A stretch of DNA of 64,000 bases, from the NCBI RefSeq assembly GCF_963678975.1, contig NC_089276.1, positions 28,698,472 through 28,762,471 on the forward strand. Reading direction: 5' to 3'. The DNA is from Dysidea avara. Taxonomy: Eukaryota > Porifera > Demospongiae > Dictyoceratida > Dysideidae. Both the position numbers and the translations under genes were made by a program. Numbering within the stretch: position 1 is the first letter of the stretch; each line of letters opens with the position of its first letter. Shown here piece by piece: positions 1 to 11,128 of this stretch. A model generated the notes under the pieces. It saw only the letters and a list, made by a program, of their open reading frames with translations. It ran no database searches and was not told the origin of the DNA.

Positions 1-480
1 CTCTCTGCACCTAGTCACTACAGAAATACGGACCATTGTTGTTACAAAATGTAGGAAAGCCATCACACACTACCATGAATCAACACCTTGCGCTGTGAGT
101 GAAAAGAAATGGGACACAAAGGAAGACAAAGGTAAGTCCATGATGAGTGCAATCTATGTACTGTGGTATGCCAAAAGGCACCTGTTGGGCTGAAGCAACA
201 TCTAGCAGTGAGAACATCCATAGCCATTATCGAGTTACACTTGTCTGAAGGCATTAGTAAGTAACTTAGTCAGTCAGTCAGGCATTCCACTGAATATACA
301 TATTTTTAAAATTGTATGTAGCAAAGCATTTCGGGTGATACTGAAGGCATTTGGTTATATTGCCAAGGCACCATAAAGGTATTGTAAGGCTGGTTTCTGG
401 TCAAAACTTTTTTGTGAGAAAGTACAAACCTCCATGATCCCTAATATACAGTACTACTGTACTGTATGATGGGCTAAAAT
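1..480 (+). repeat. Composite dispersed repeat, copy a (partial)
   Basis: This is the same interspersed family as 720-1490, 13430-14331, 17554-18120 and, inverted, 60915-61965. Shared landmarks run in order: a GGGACACAAAGGA word, CCAAAAGGCACCTGT, TTATCGAGTTACACTTGTCTG, a short CAGT array, then TGCCAAGGCACCAT and a tail near ACTGTACTGTATGAT. The CAGT array is only about three units here. No coding capacity is credible. Confidence 0.8.
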
Positions 481-719
481 AGGAATTAAATTGCACTTCA
501 GGCGATGACCTCACTTTTTATTATAATGATCCCTACTAGCTTGTGAAATTCCTGGTTTTTCTTTACATTTGTATTGAAATGCACACCTTTCATATAATCA
601 CTTCTACATTGGCTCCCGGTTCCCAATGCTTCAAACTAAAAGTTAAGGTGGTAGAAAGGAAGGTAAGAGGGAACAAATAAACAAAAATGTTTGGGCAAAT
701 CAACTTTCACTTTCTCCTG

Positions 720-1490
720 ATACTACTGTTTAAGTTAGTATAAGGAAAAATTAAGAAACTTTTAGTTCGATTAGGGATCATAGAAAAACTAAGGAATGGT
801 GCTAGGCTAATTGTTTTCGTCTGAACATGCGCCTCAACTATCGATTACTGAATTAGTGAAGTGGCCATTATATAGTTTGTTTTCAGCTATGTTACACTGA
901 AGAACACTAGGAGAAGGACCTCTACAATCAATCCAGCCACAATGGAAAACTCAGACAATTCCTGTCAAATGTAGGGAAGCCTTCACGTGGTGCTACCGCG
1001 GATCGACACCTTATGCTATTAGCAAAGATAAATGGGACACAAAGGAGGACACAGGTAAGTCCATGAAGCATGCATTGTGTGTGTTGCAGTATACCAAACT
1101 TTAGGCACCTGTTGAACTGAAGCAACGCCGAACAGTGAAAAAATCAAGCCCGTATCCTTAGCCATTATTGAGTTACACTTGTCTGAAGGTATTAGTCAGT
1201 CAGTCAGTCAATCAGTCAGTCAGTCAGTCAGTCAGTCAGTTAGTCAGTCAGTCAGTCAGTCAGTCAGTCAGTCAGTCAGTCAGTCAGTCAGTCAGTAGAA
1301 AACTCCACTAAATAATTTTTTTTTAGATTCCGTAGGAAGCATTTAGGGTCATACTGAAAGCACTTTTAGGCCTAACCAATACTGCCAAGGCACTAATGAA
1401 GGTATTGTGAGGCTGGTTTTAGGGTAATATTTTCAAAAAGCGCAAACCTTCATGATCCCTAATATATAGTACTACCGTACTGTATGACGC
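720..1490 (+). repeat. Composite dispersed repeat, copy b, with an expanded CAGT microsatellite
   Basis: This copy starts inside one arm of the family's fold-back core (GTTCGATTAGGGATCATAG near 765) and continues through the body landmarks. Its CAGT tetranucleotide array at 1193-1296 is about 25 units, far longer than in the other copies. The array always sits at the same place in the element, so it is an inherited part of the repeat that expands independently in each copy. Confidence 0.8.
1193..1296. repeat. (CAGT)n microsatellite
   Basis: An almost uninterrupted tetranucleotide array with one TAGT variant near 1240. It lies inside composite repeat copy b. Confidence 0.97.
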
Positions 1491-2063
1491 ACATGCAACC
1501 ATTTTTTGACTGCTACTTTTGATAGCACATCTTTTTTAGTGTTGTACTGATTCCCACTTTTTAGGCAAAACCGATATCCGATATGTTTTTACCCTATTTT
1601 ACTGATAGTTAACCAATACCCGATTGTAGGTCTCTGCAAGATATACTTGTACATATTCTACTAAAAGTAGAGCTAGTAATGCCAATGCTGTGAGGTTTTA
1701 CACTCAAAGTTGCTAGTCAGACAAGTGGGCTAGGACTCCATTTATTATTGTGATTACCACAAAACATAAACAAATAACCTAAGTACATGCCAGAGCCTTT
1801 GACACCAGTCCTCCAGTGGTACTGCAGCTGCTGAAGCTGAATAGACTAATAATCCGCTGGCCATAGTCCATTACAACCGATTTCTGATTATGATAAAAAC
1901 AGCTAATTATCAGCTTCTACCGATTACCAATCCAATAATCGGTACAACTCTAATCTTTTTCTTTTTCACAGTACATTGTTTTAAAAGCAGCATTCTTTTT
2001 CACACCTCAGGTAAAAGTGACTGCTCAAACAGAACATTTTACATAAAACGTGCAATTGTTCAA

Positions 2064-2690
2064 CTAGAGTAACAGAACACTGTGTGCAGGCAGGGGTTGC
2101 CCACCTGGTATGGCAGTCCACATGCCAAATTTGAGTAAATCCCCCCCAGCCAATCCCAATATACAAGCAACCAAAGTTTTGGGTTTTTTCCTTTCTTTGT
2201 TCTTCGGGGTTTTTTTCCTACTCCTTTTAAAATTGCTATAAAACACAAATGTGCAATCCAATCAAGCTGAAATTTGGCACGGGGGTCTAAACATGAATCC
2301 CAGTACCAAATTTTGTGCGAATCTGAATAAAATTCATGGAGTTATGCATGTAAAATATCCTTCTGTCAAGCCTGTAGGGCAAACTGCTTCATGGAATGAG
2401 TTGAAAATTTGTTTGTGGATAGGTTACCTGTATAGGAGTGCCTTTTGGTGGTTTGAAGGAATAGAGATATAAAGAATTGGTGTAATAATTGCACGGTCAA
2501 GTTTTGTGAATAAAAAATCAATTAGTTTTCACACCTACTGGGCAAACCACATGGAGGAATAGTTGAAAATCAGTATGTAGCCCTGTAGATGGAGTAATCA
2601 TCATAGAAAGTACTTTTAATAGTATACAAGAATCGGATTAAAAGTCACTGAGTTACAGTGTGAAACCTACATGTATACAGCAAGTGTACA
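2064..2690 (+). repeat. Dispersed repeat, inverted relative to 6455-7196
   Basis: The plus-strand reading here and the minus-strand reading of 6455-7196 share short peptide-like strings (for example IHGVM, and a VPFCGLKGI / SAFWWFEGI block) and the same base-level landmarks (a GGAGTGCCTTTTGGTGGTTTG-type block, AAGAATCGGATTA). The shared frame is probably accidental, since stops interrupt it soon after. It is a transposable-element fragment of unknown class. Confidence 0.6.
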
Positions 2691-2720
2691 ATCAAACTAC
2701 TCTAATAGTACAGTCATCCT

Positions 2721-3055
2721 AATCTAATCAAAAACAGCCAAGCTGTAAAAATAGGAGTGCGGCCCTTGAAAAGGCTATGGTGAAAAAAAGATGTGAAATC
2801 CAAGGTGGCGGCCAAGAAATGGCTGTGATGGTAGGTTAATGGTAAAAATTTTAATAACAACAATTCAGGTGAATTTGGTGCCGCTTGGTCAATTGGCACA
2901 AAATTCACCTGAATTGTCGTTACTAAATTTTTTACCATTAACCTACCATCACAGCCATTTCTTGGCCGCCACCTTGGATTTCACATCTTTTTTCACCATA
3001 GCCTTTTCAAGGGCCGCACTCCTATTTTTACAGCTTGGCTGTTTTTGATTAGATT
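2721..3055. mobile_element. Fold-back MITE (long near-perfect palindrome)
   Basis: The left arm, from about 2721 (AATCTAATCAAAAACAGCC) to 2885, is the reverse complement of the right arm, from about 2900 to 3055, with only a short spacer. It would form a hairpin of about 150 bp per arm. Single-arm relatives occur at 7688-7805 and 10826-10970. It has no coding capacity. The class is unassigned because no target duplication is evident. Confidence 0.85.
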
Positions 3056-3299
3056 TCACTTCTTTTTGTATTTGTATACCTCAAAGATGGCCTATGGCCA
3101 GCTTTGGGGCTTTTTAACCTATATATTTTTCTTTACCACAGGAAAAAGAAAAAGATGAAGCAGATTTTATAAACACTTTAACTCATTCTGATTTTATCAG
3201 TAAATGTACAAATTATATATATAATGCATATATCAAGAGTTCATAATATAAAAAGAGAGCATATATTTATTACATGTCAATTAATCCCCACAGGATAAT

Positions 3300-6200
3300 T
3301 TGCAGCTGATCTCTCTACTGGGTGACTTGAAATGTAGCTGAAATCTCTACAGGGTGATCTGCTTGTACGTAGATGAACTCTTTACAGGATTCTCTCTACA
3401 GGGTGACTTGACTCTAGCTGAACTCTCTGCAGGGTTATCTGTTTGTAGTTGAATTCTCTGCAGGGTGATTTGTTTGCAGCTGAACTCTCTACAAGGTAAC
3501 TTCTTCTAGCTGATCTGTCTACAGGGTGACTTGTTTCTAGCTGGTCTCTCTACAGGACGATTTGTTTGTAGCTGAATTCTCTACAGGGTGATGTGTTTGC
3601 AGCTGAACTCTCTACATGGTGGTTGCTTTGTAGCTGAACTCTCTAAAAGGTGACTTCTTCTAGCTGAACTCTCTACAGTGTGATCTTTTCATAGCTGAAC
3701 TCTCTACAGGATGATTTGTTTGCAGCTGAACTCTCTACATGATGATTTCTTTGTAGCTGAACTCTCTACAGGGTGATTTCTTTGTAGCTGAACTCCCTAC
3801 AAGGTAACTTCTTCTAGCTGATCTATCTACAGGGCGATTTATTTGTAGCTGAACTCTCTACAGGTGATTTGTTTGTAGCTGAACTCTCTACAAGGTGATA
3901 CTTCTAGGTGATCTCTCTACAGGATGACTTGTTTCTAACTGAACTCTCAACAGGGTGATCTGTTCATAGCTGAACTTTCTACTGGGTGATTTGTTTGCAG
4001 CTAAACTCTCTACATGGTGGTTTCTTTGTAGCTGAACTCTCTACAAGGTAACTTATACTACCTGATCTCTCTACAATGTGACTTGTTTCCAGCTGATCTG
4101 TGATTAGTTTGTATCTGAACTCTGTACAGGCTGATTTGTTTGCAGCTGAACTCTCTACAAGGTAACTTCTTCTAGCTGATCTGTCTACAGGGTGACTTGT
4201 TTCTAGCTGGTCTCTCTACAAGACAATTTGTTTGTAGCTGAATTCTCTACAGGGTGATGTGTTTGCAGCTGAACTCTCTACATGGTGGTTGCTTTGTAGC
4301 TGAACTCTCTAAAAGGTGACTTCTTCTAGCTGAACTCTCTACAGTGTGATCTTTTCATAGCTGAACTCTCTACAGGATGCCTTGTTTGCAGCTGAACTCT
4401 CTACATGATGATTTCTTTGTAGCTGAACTCTCTACAGGGTGATTTCTTTGTAGCTGAACTCCCTACAAGGTAACTTCTTCTAGCTGATCTATCTACAGGG
4501 CGATTTGTTTGTAGCTGAACTCTCTACAGGTGATTTGTTTGTAGCTGAACTCTCTACAAGGTGATCCTTCTAGGTGATCTCTCTACAGGATGACTTGTTT
4601 CTAACTGAACTCTCAACAGGGTGATCTGTTCATAGCTGAACTTTTTACTGGGTGATTTGTTTGTATCTGAACTCTCTACAGGCTGATTTGTTTGCAGCTG
4701 AACTCTCTACATGGCGGTTTCTTTGTAGCTGAACTCTCTACATGGTGACTTCTTCTAGATGATCTCTCTACAGGGTGACTTGTTTCTAGCTAAACTCTCT
4801 ACAGGTGATTTGTTTGCAGCTGAACTCTCTACATGGTGGTTTCTTTGTAGCTGAACTCTCTACAAGGTAACTTCTTCTAGCTGATCTTGATACAGGGTGA
4901 TTTGTTTGTAGCTGAATTCTCTACAGGGTGATTTATTTGCAGCTGAATTCTCTACAAGGTGACTTCTTCTAGCTGAACTCTCTACAGAGTGATTGATTTT
5001 TTTTGCAGCTGAACTCTCTACATGGTGGTTGCTTTGTAGCTGAACTCTCTAATAGGTGACTTCTTCTAGCTGAACTCTCTACAGGGTGATATTTTCATAG
5101 CTGAACTCTCTACATGATGATTTCTTTGTAGCTGAACTCCCTACAAGGTAACTTCTTCTAGCTGATCTATCTACAGGGCGATTTGTTTGTAGCTGAGTTC
5201 TCTACAGGGTGTTTGTTTGCAGCTGAACTCTCTACATGGTAGTTTCTTTGTAGCTGAACTCTCTACAATGTGACTTCTTCTAGCTGAACTCTCTACAGGG
5301 TGACTTGTTTCTAGCTGATCTCTCTACAAGGTGACTTGTTTCTAGCTGAACTCTCTACAGGTGATTTGTTTGCAGCTGAACACTCTACATGGTGGTTTCT
5401 TTGTAGCTGAACTCTCTACAAGGTAACTTCTTCTAGCTGATCTTTCTACAGGGTGATTTGTTTGCAGCTGAACTCTCTACAAGGTGACTTCTTCTAGCTG
5501 AACTCTCTACAGAGTGATTGATTTTTTTGCAGCTGAACTCTCTACAGGGTGATCTGTTCGTAGCTGAACTCCCTACATAGTAACTTCTTCTAGCTGATCT
5601 TTCTACAGGGCGATTTGTTCGTAGCTGAGTTCTCTACAGGGTGATTTGTTTACAGCTGAACTCTCTACATGGTAGTTTCTTTGTAGCTGAACTCTCTACA
5701 ATGTGACTTCTTCTAGCTGAACTCTCTACAGGATGACTTGTTTCTAGCTGATCTCTCTACAGGGTGACTTGTTTCTAGCTGAACTCTCTACAGGGGATTT
5801 GTTTGCAGCTGAACTTTCTACATGGTGGTTTCTTTATAGCTGAACTCTCTACAAGGTGACTTCTTCTAGCTGATCTCTCTGCAGGGTGATTTGTTTGTAG
5901 CTGAACTCTCTACAGATGATTTGTTTGTAGCTGAACTTTCTACAAGGTGATACTTCTAGCTGATCTCTCTACAGGATTACTTTTTCCTAACTGAACTCTC
6001 AACAGGGTGATCTGTTCATAGCTGAACTTTCTACTGGGTGATTTGTTTGCAGCTTAACTCTCTACATGGTGATTTCTTTGTAGCTGAACTCTCTACAAGG
6101 TAACTTCTTCTAGCTGATCTTTTTACAGGGCATGTTTGTTTGTAGCTGAGTTGTGATTGGTTTGCAGCTGAACTCTCTACATGATGGTTTCTTTGTAGCT

Positions 6201-6400
6201 GAACTCTCTACAAGGTGACTTCTTCTAGCTGATACAGGGTGACTTGTTTCTAGATGAACTCTCTACAGGGTGACTTGCATGTAGCTGAATTGTCTATCAG
6301 ATTAACTGTTTGTAGCTGAATTCCGTACAGAATATCCTGCAATGTAATATAATTCTGTAATGGAGTAAGTTATAAACGTAGCTGAATGCTCTATTAGGAT
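3300..6400. repeat. Three-kilobase minisatellite, about 31-bp unit
   Basis: About a hundred head-to-tail units built on GTAGCTGAACTCTCTACAGG followed by a variable GTGATTTGTTT or GTGACTTCTTC spacer. Unit length is 29-32 bp. Each core has a small dyad (GTAG...CTAC). There is higher-order structure: the block from about 3481 recurs from about 4146, an offset of 665 bp, keeping the same order of unit variants. No long open frame crosses it. Confidence 0.95.
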
Positions 6401-6454
6401 GACTGTTCTATTAGAGTATCTCGATCTCGCATTTGCTACACGTAGTTGCCTTTC

Positions 6455-7196
6455 GAATCATAACTCAGTGGTTTGTAATCCGATTCTTCTGTACTACTGC
6501 AAGGACTTTCTATGATGATTATTTCAGCTACACACTGATTTTCAGCTCATTGCTCTAAGCGGTTTGCCTGATAGACACGAAAACTAATAGTATTTTTATT
6601 CATAAAAATCGATCGCGTAATTTTGACACAGGTCGGGTTTTGTGTCATATCTCCGTGGTCTTTATCCCGATTCCTTTCAAACCACAAAAAGGCACTCCTA
6701 CGATGGTTGCTCCATCTACATAGCAATTTTCAACTGATTCCTCAAAGGAGTTTACCCTGTAGGCGTGACAGACCTTCGACCTTATTTTACGCAAATAATC
6801 GGCCATAACTCCGTGAATGTTCATCGGATTCCTACCAAAGTTGGTACAGAGATCCGCCTTAATGAGCCCTTTAAGTGTGCCAAATTTCAGCCCGATCCGA
6901 GCACGCATTCGTGTTTTATGGCGGATTTTGCGAAATGTGTGAAATGAAGAAGTAGAAGAAGAAAAAAACGAAGAAATTAAAACAAAATTTTGTTCGCTCG
7001 TATCTCGGAAATGGCTGGAGCGATTTTCTTCAAATTTGGTGTGTAGACTCCCCTTGCTGGCCGGCACCTCTCTAGCAAATTTGGTTCCAATCGGATAAGG
7101 GATCATAGAGCTACATAGGTGTGAAAATTGCATTTTCTTTCTTCCTGTTAATATACTCACGGGTGGCACGCCGGCTTCTTGGGCCGCACGACACAC
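6455..7196 (-). repeat. Dispersed repeat joined to the minisatellite, inverse of 2064-2690
   Basis: On the minus strand this segment runs from a GGTGGCACGCC-type edge near 7190 into the 3-kb minisatellite. A 183-codon frame exists (6645-7196), but its composition and the matching non-coding copy at 2064-2690 argue that it is not a gene. It is probably one end of a larger element that carries the satellite. Confidence 0.6.
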
Positions 7197-7204
7197 TACC
7201 GTGT

Positions 7205-7640
7205 GTCTTGATAGAGCATTCAGCTACATTGATACATAAGTCACTTTATTTGAATGTTAAACTACGTACAAACAAGCTACATAAAAAGTCAACCTGTAGC
7301 AAGAGTTCAGCTACAAACAAGTCACCATGTAGAAAGTTCAGTTACGTACATTACAGTCACCCTATGGAGAGTTCAGCAACAACACATCCTGTAATGAGTA
7401 GTTCAGCAATTAACAAGTCATCCTTTGTAGAGAGATCAGTTACAAACAAGTCATGCTGTAGAGAGATCAGTTACAAACAAGTCATGTTGTAGAGAGATCA
7501 ATTACAAACAAGTCATGCTGTGGACAGTTCAGTTACAAACAAGTCAAGTTGAACTTTCTACAGGTTTAAGAAGAAGGTGATGTTACATAACTGAACGCCC
7601 TATAGGGTATAAACAAGTCACCTTGTCATGAGTCCAGCTA
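7205..7640. repeat. Short minisatellite array in opposite orientation
   Basis: The units here read AGAGTTCAGCTACAAACAAGTC, the reverse complement of the 3300-6400 unit, and are more diverged. The two arrays therefore face each other across 6400-7205. Confidence 0.85.
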
Positions 7641-7687
7641 TGTTGCAACTCACCCAGTAAATGGTTGAACAATACAACAAGAAATGA

Positions 7688-7805
7688 TATATCTATACCA
7701 AAACAGCCAAGCTATAAAAAAGGGGTGCGGCCCCCAGTTGTAAGCTTTGAAATCTAAGGTCAAGGATAAAGCACGAATTCATTTGAATTATTGTTATTAA
7801 TTGTT
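7688..7805 (+). repeat. Single-arm relative of the 2721-3055 fold-back MITE
   Basis: It starts ATACCAAAACAGCCAAGCT and keeps the GGGGTGCGGCC block and the ATTGTTATTAA core. Only the left half is present. Confidence 0.7.
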
Positions 7806-8136
7806 CACCACTACAACTGGATTTATCCGGGACAATACTATAAAAGACGTTTCAAGTATAATGCTAATGTACTACCACTTCTATCATGCATTTTATAGTA
7901 TGATGTGCTTACCCTGAAACAGGCACACCCATGGAGGTCTCGTTTCTAGGATACTTCATACACTATTGTTAAATAATACCACAAAGTTTTTCTTATCAGA
8001 AAAGACGGGTTTCATGAATCGTCGAGTTAATGGTTGGTCCACTGGATTGTTAAGACAGCCAATGACAGTCAGCTGTTTTTCAGAAGTATGGCGTGATTCA
8101 CTTGTGTGCGCATAGACATGTGTGATACAAGATTTG

Positions 8137-10496
8137 TAGAGCTGTGAACCTGATAACAAATTCAAAACTGGTTAACTGGCTACCAATAACTGGCAGTTAC
8201 CGGTTAACTGGTTTCTGTGTAGTGGTGTTATACAAATGTAATTTAGAATATATACATAAAGCCTTTAGTAATCAATACATGCTTTACAGGTGTTGTGAAG
8301 ACCATCCTCGGCATTATGGAATCAAGTTTTATAATAAATGTTTCATTATGTTTGTACATTTTTTTTACAAAAACAGTGAAAATTGACTTACAACTGTTTT
8401 ACAGTACTACTCAATGTGATATCTACTAATCTAACTGACTGTCACTTTAGTCGCTGATAAGGCAACTTCACTGGTGGTAGGTTATCGTGTAAGAAAACCA
8501 ACTTCTCCACATTCTCTGGTTCTAAAGCACACCTCTTCGCTGTCACAACATTACCTGCCGTTTTTCAGAAGGAACTGATGTTGCCACCATCCCTAAATAT
8601 TATTTTGCCATGCATGATAAGTTTGGATAAGAGTGCTGATGATCCTTCCACCACTTCAGTGGCTTCCCTTTCAATTCCAATATTGGTTCAGATTTGTAAC
8701 GGCTTAACTCGGCTATCACCAGTTCATTGTAGGAAACTGTCACAGAGGTGTCTGTGTTTTCAGAAAAGGAGGTTCCCAATAATTTTTCAAGCATGCATTT
8801 CTTTCTCACTGGCTCACCACTACTATGATCACCATCTGGTGGTTGTTCATGTTCATCTAATACCATGAGTTCAGGTTCTTCACTGCCATCAGAAGTTGGA
8901 GCTGGTGGAGAAAATTTACTTACAATTTCATTGACCAGACAGTCGATTGTATTGGTCTGTTCCACTTCAGTTAAATGTATTGACTTTAAACGAGGGTCAA
9001 GGAGGGATGCTTTATTCATCAACTCACAGATTTCATTGTCTTGGTACCTGGTTTTCAAGTCATCATTGATAGCTCATTTCGCTCTGGAAATTACTGGAGA
9101 GTCTCCACCTTCCTCCAAATTCTTCCGTATTTTATCCAGAATAGGCCCTAGAACAGATAAGGTAGGGTACCTGCTAGCGCTAAGGTAAACAGTAGCATCC
9201 TTAAATGGTTCTAAAATTTTGCACAAATCTTCCAGTAGCCTTTATTCTGTAGGGGAGTGTTCCAAATGTAATAAGTCTCTGTGGTTATGAAGCACAGCAG
9301 CAACAACAGTTTGTTGCTCACATAACCTTTCAATCATGTCATAAACTGAATTCCATCGATGTGGAACTGCCTGAATTAACTTGTGATGAGGTAAGCCTAA
9401 TAGCTGCTGCTTTTCTTCCAATTTCTCAAAATCAAGACGAGATTTGTTAAAATGCTCTACTACCTTTCTAGTTCTGGCTACAGCTGTGTGCATTACTGGT
9501 AAAGCAAAAGCTATTTGCACAGACAAGTTCAATGTGTGGCCAGAACAAGGTAAGTTAAGTATCTTGAGGTCAACTTTCAAGGACTTCTTAGTGTTACTGC
9601 CATTATCTGTTACAAAAGCTACAACATCTTCATCCAGTTGGATGCACCACTCAGACAGTGCAGCAGTGATTGCTTCACTAATGTGGGTGTGGTCATGTTC
9701 ACCAGGTAAATGTTGGCACTGTAGCTGATTACTGACCATTTCAAACTCCTCAGTAAGATAATGCACTGTGAGTGAAAAGTAGCCATCACCAGCCCTTGAC
9801 GTCCACATGTCAGTGGTAAGTGTTAACGCACTGTTGTCCACTTAATGATCCTCGTACTGCACGCTTCATTTCACAGTACTTCCGGTCAATATGATTCATT
9901 ACAGTTCTTCTACATGGGACGACGAAACGAGGCTCCGCTACATCCATAAGGTTTAAAAATCCAGCCCCATCAACAACACTCACTGGTCTCAAATCTTTCG
10001 AAATAAACTCCACAACAGCATTGGTAAGTTCTAGTGCTCGAGCCGAATTCTGTGGTAACCTTTTCACACCTGACGATTGAACGAAACTATCCATGGTTGT
10101 AGAGAGATTTAAATCACTTTCATATAACTCGTTGTACTCTTTTCTGTGGTTAGTTCGTAAATGGTTCTTCAAGTTTGTCGTGCCGCCACCGTGAGCAACT
10201 TTCTGAGCACATAGCTTACAGGTAACACACTTATCTCTCTCAGCGGCCCCACTCCAGTTCTTTTCAACACCAAAATATTTCCACACTGCTGACTTTTGTC
10301 GGGAAGAATAAACAGCTAAGTCCAGTGCTGCTGCACTGCTATGGTTTGAGTGGTCCACCGCCATTTTAATTCTGCCACAATACCATGCACGTGCACCAAA
10401 GAAAAACCGGTTAAATTATTTCATTAATTGATTAACTGTAATATTTTTATTAACCGGTCAGTAACCGTTTTTTTTTAAAACCGGTTTACAGCTCTA
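8137..10496 (-). mobile_element. hAT transposon, full length but decayed
   Basis: The ends are inverted copies of TAGAGCTGTGAACC (left, 8137) and TAGAGCTGTAAACC (right, ending 10496). Both are flanked by the identical 8-bp sequence AAGATTTG (8129-8136 and 10497-10504), the target-site duplication length expected of hAT elements. The subterminal regions carry repeated GGTTAA / ACCGGTTAA words, likely transposase-binding sites. The 2,360-bp element contains a minus-strand BED-finger hAT transposase pseudogene. Confidence 0.96.
8440..10364 (-). pseudogene. hAT (ZBED-like) transposase, broken by frameshifts and stops
   Basis: The product would have been a DNA-binding cut-and-paste transposase. 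In transcription order: 9810-10364 holds the BED zinc finger (C-x2-C followed by a H-x4-H tail, near NLKNHLRTNH); 9242-9841 holds the start of the hAT catalytic region (LTTDMWTSR, then DNGSN); 8600-9058 holds the later part up to the C-terminal dimerisation segment (WWKDH and the PxLS motif). The C-terminal piece, equivalent to VxATSVPSE followed by a RxxLxPENVExLVFL block, continues out of frame to about 8450. Breaks lie near 9830, between 9058 and 9242, near 8600 and near 8545. It sits wholly inside the TSD-flanked element, so it belongs to it. No intact transposase can be made. Confidence 0.93.
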
Positions 10497-10504
10497 AAGA
10501 TTTG

Positions 10505-11128
10505 AGATAAATCTCGAAGAAAGCAGCTGAAGAAATGTACGGAGACTGTTTAGAATAGTCGTATAGACTTACAGCTGTACCTGCAGCAACCTTCTTTGTA
10601 ACTGATTAGTTATTTAAGCTGTTTTTACCATATTTTGCGGTTTTGTTGTCTTGTAATTACTTAGTGGTTTCCTTTACGTAAACAAAAACAACCTAGTCGA
10701 GGTCCTTAGTCTATAACAATTACTTGGAGGTATGGTAACTACGTAGTTTAGGGTACATTGAAGCTTGTATAGTACAATTTGCCTTGGACTGTATGATCCC
10801 CCAGAAAATTCAGCGGTGACAGGGTTTACACTTTTTGCCATTAACCTACAATCACAGCCATTTCTTTCCCACCACCTCTGATTTCAAAACTTTTTTCACC
10901 CTGGCCTTTTTGTGGGTTTCACCCTTGTTTTCAGCTTAGCTTGTTTTGGTATAAATAGCCATTATTAGTCTCACCATCCAGCCTGTAATTTGGTAGGGAA
11001 AAAATACAGCCTGGCTGGTAAGACTATGCCATTATAGCATGCATTAAACCTCAACCTTTCATTACAAAATACGATCATTCAAATTTTACTTAAGGTCTAT
11101 ATTATCAACAATGTGTGATTTCACTCAC
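10505..11128. other. Non-coding stretch with a fold-back MITE fragment
   Basis: 10826-10970 is a right-arm relative of the 2721-3055 fold-back family, ending AGCTTGTTTTGGTATAAAT. The rest shows no exon-like reading. It was examined for the missing RRM4-6 part of the neighbouring RBM19 homologue, and none was seen. Confidence 0.6.

Noticed and set aside
3300-6400. CRISPR-like array because of regular short repeats
   Set aside because: Spacers are not unique; repeats and spacers are both part of a 29-32-bp minisatellite unit, and the genome is eukaryotic.
6645-7196. A 183-codon minus-strand frame
   Set aside because: It lies in a repeat whose other copy (2064-2690) is full of stops, has no recognisable domain, and leads into minisatellite. 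It looks like an open frame by chance.
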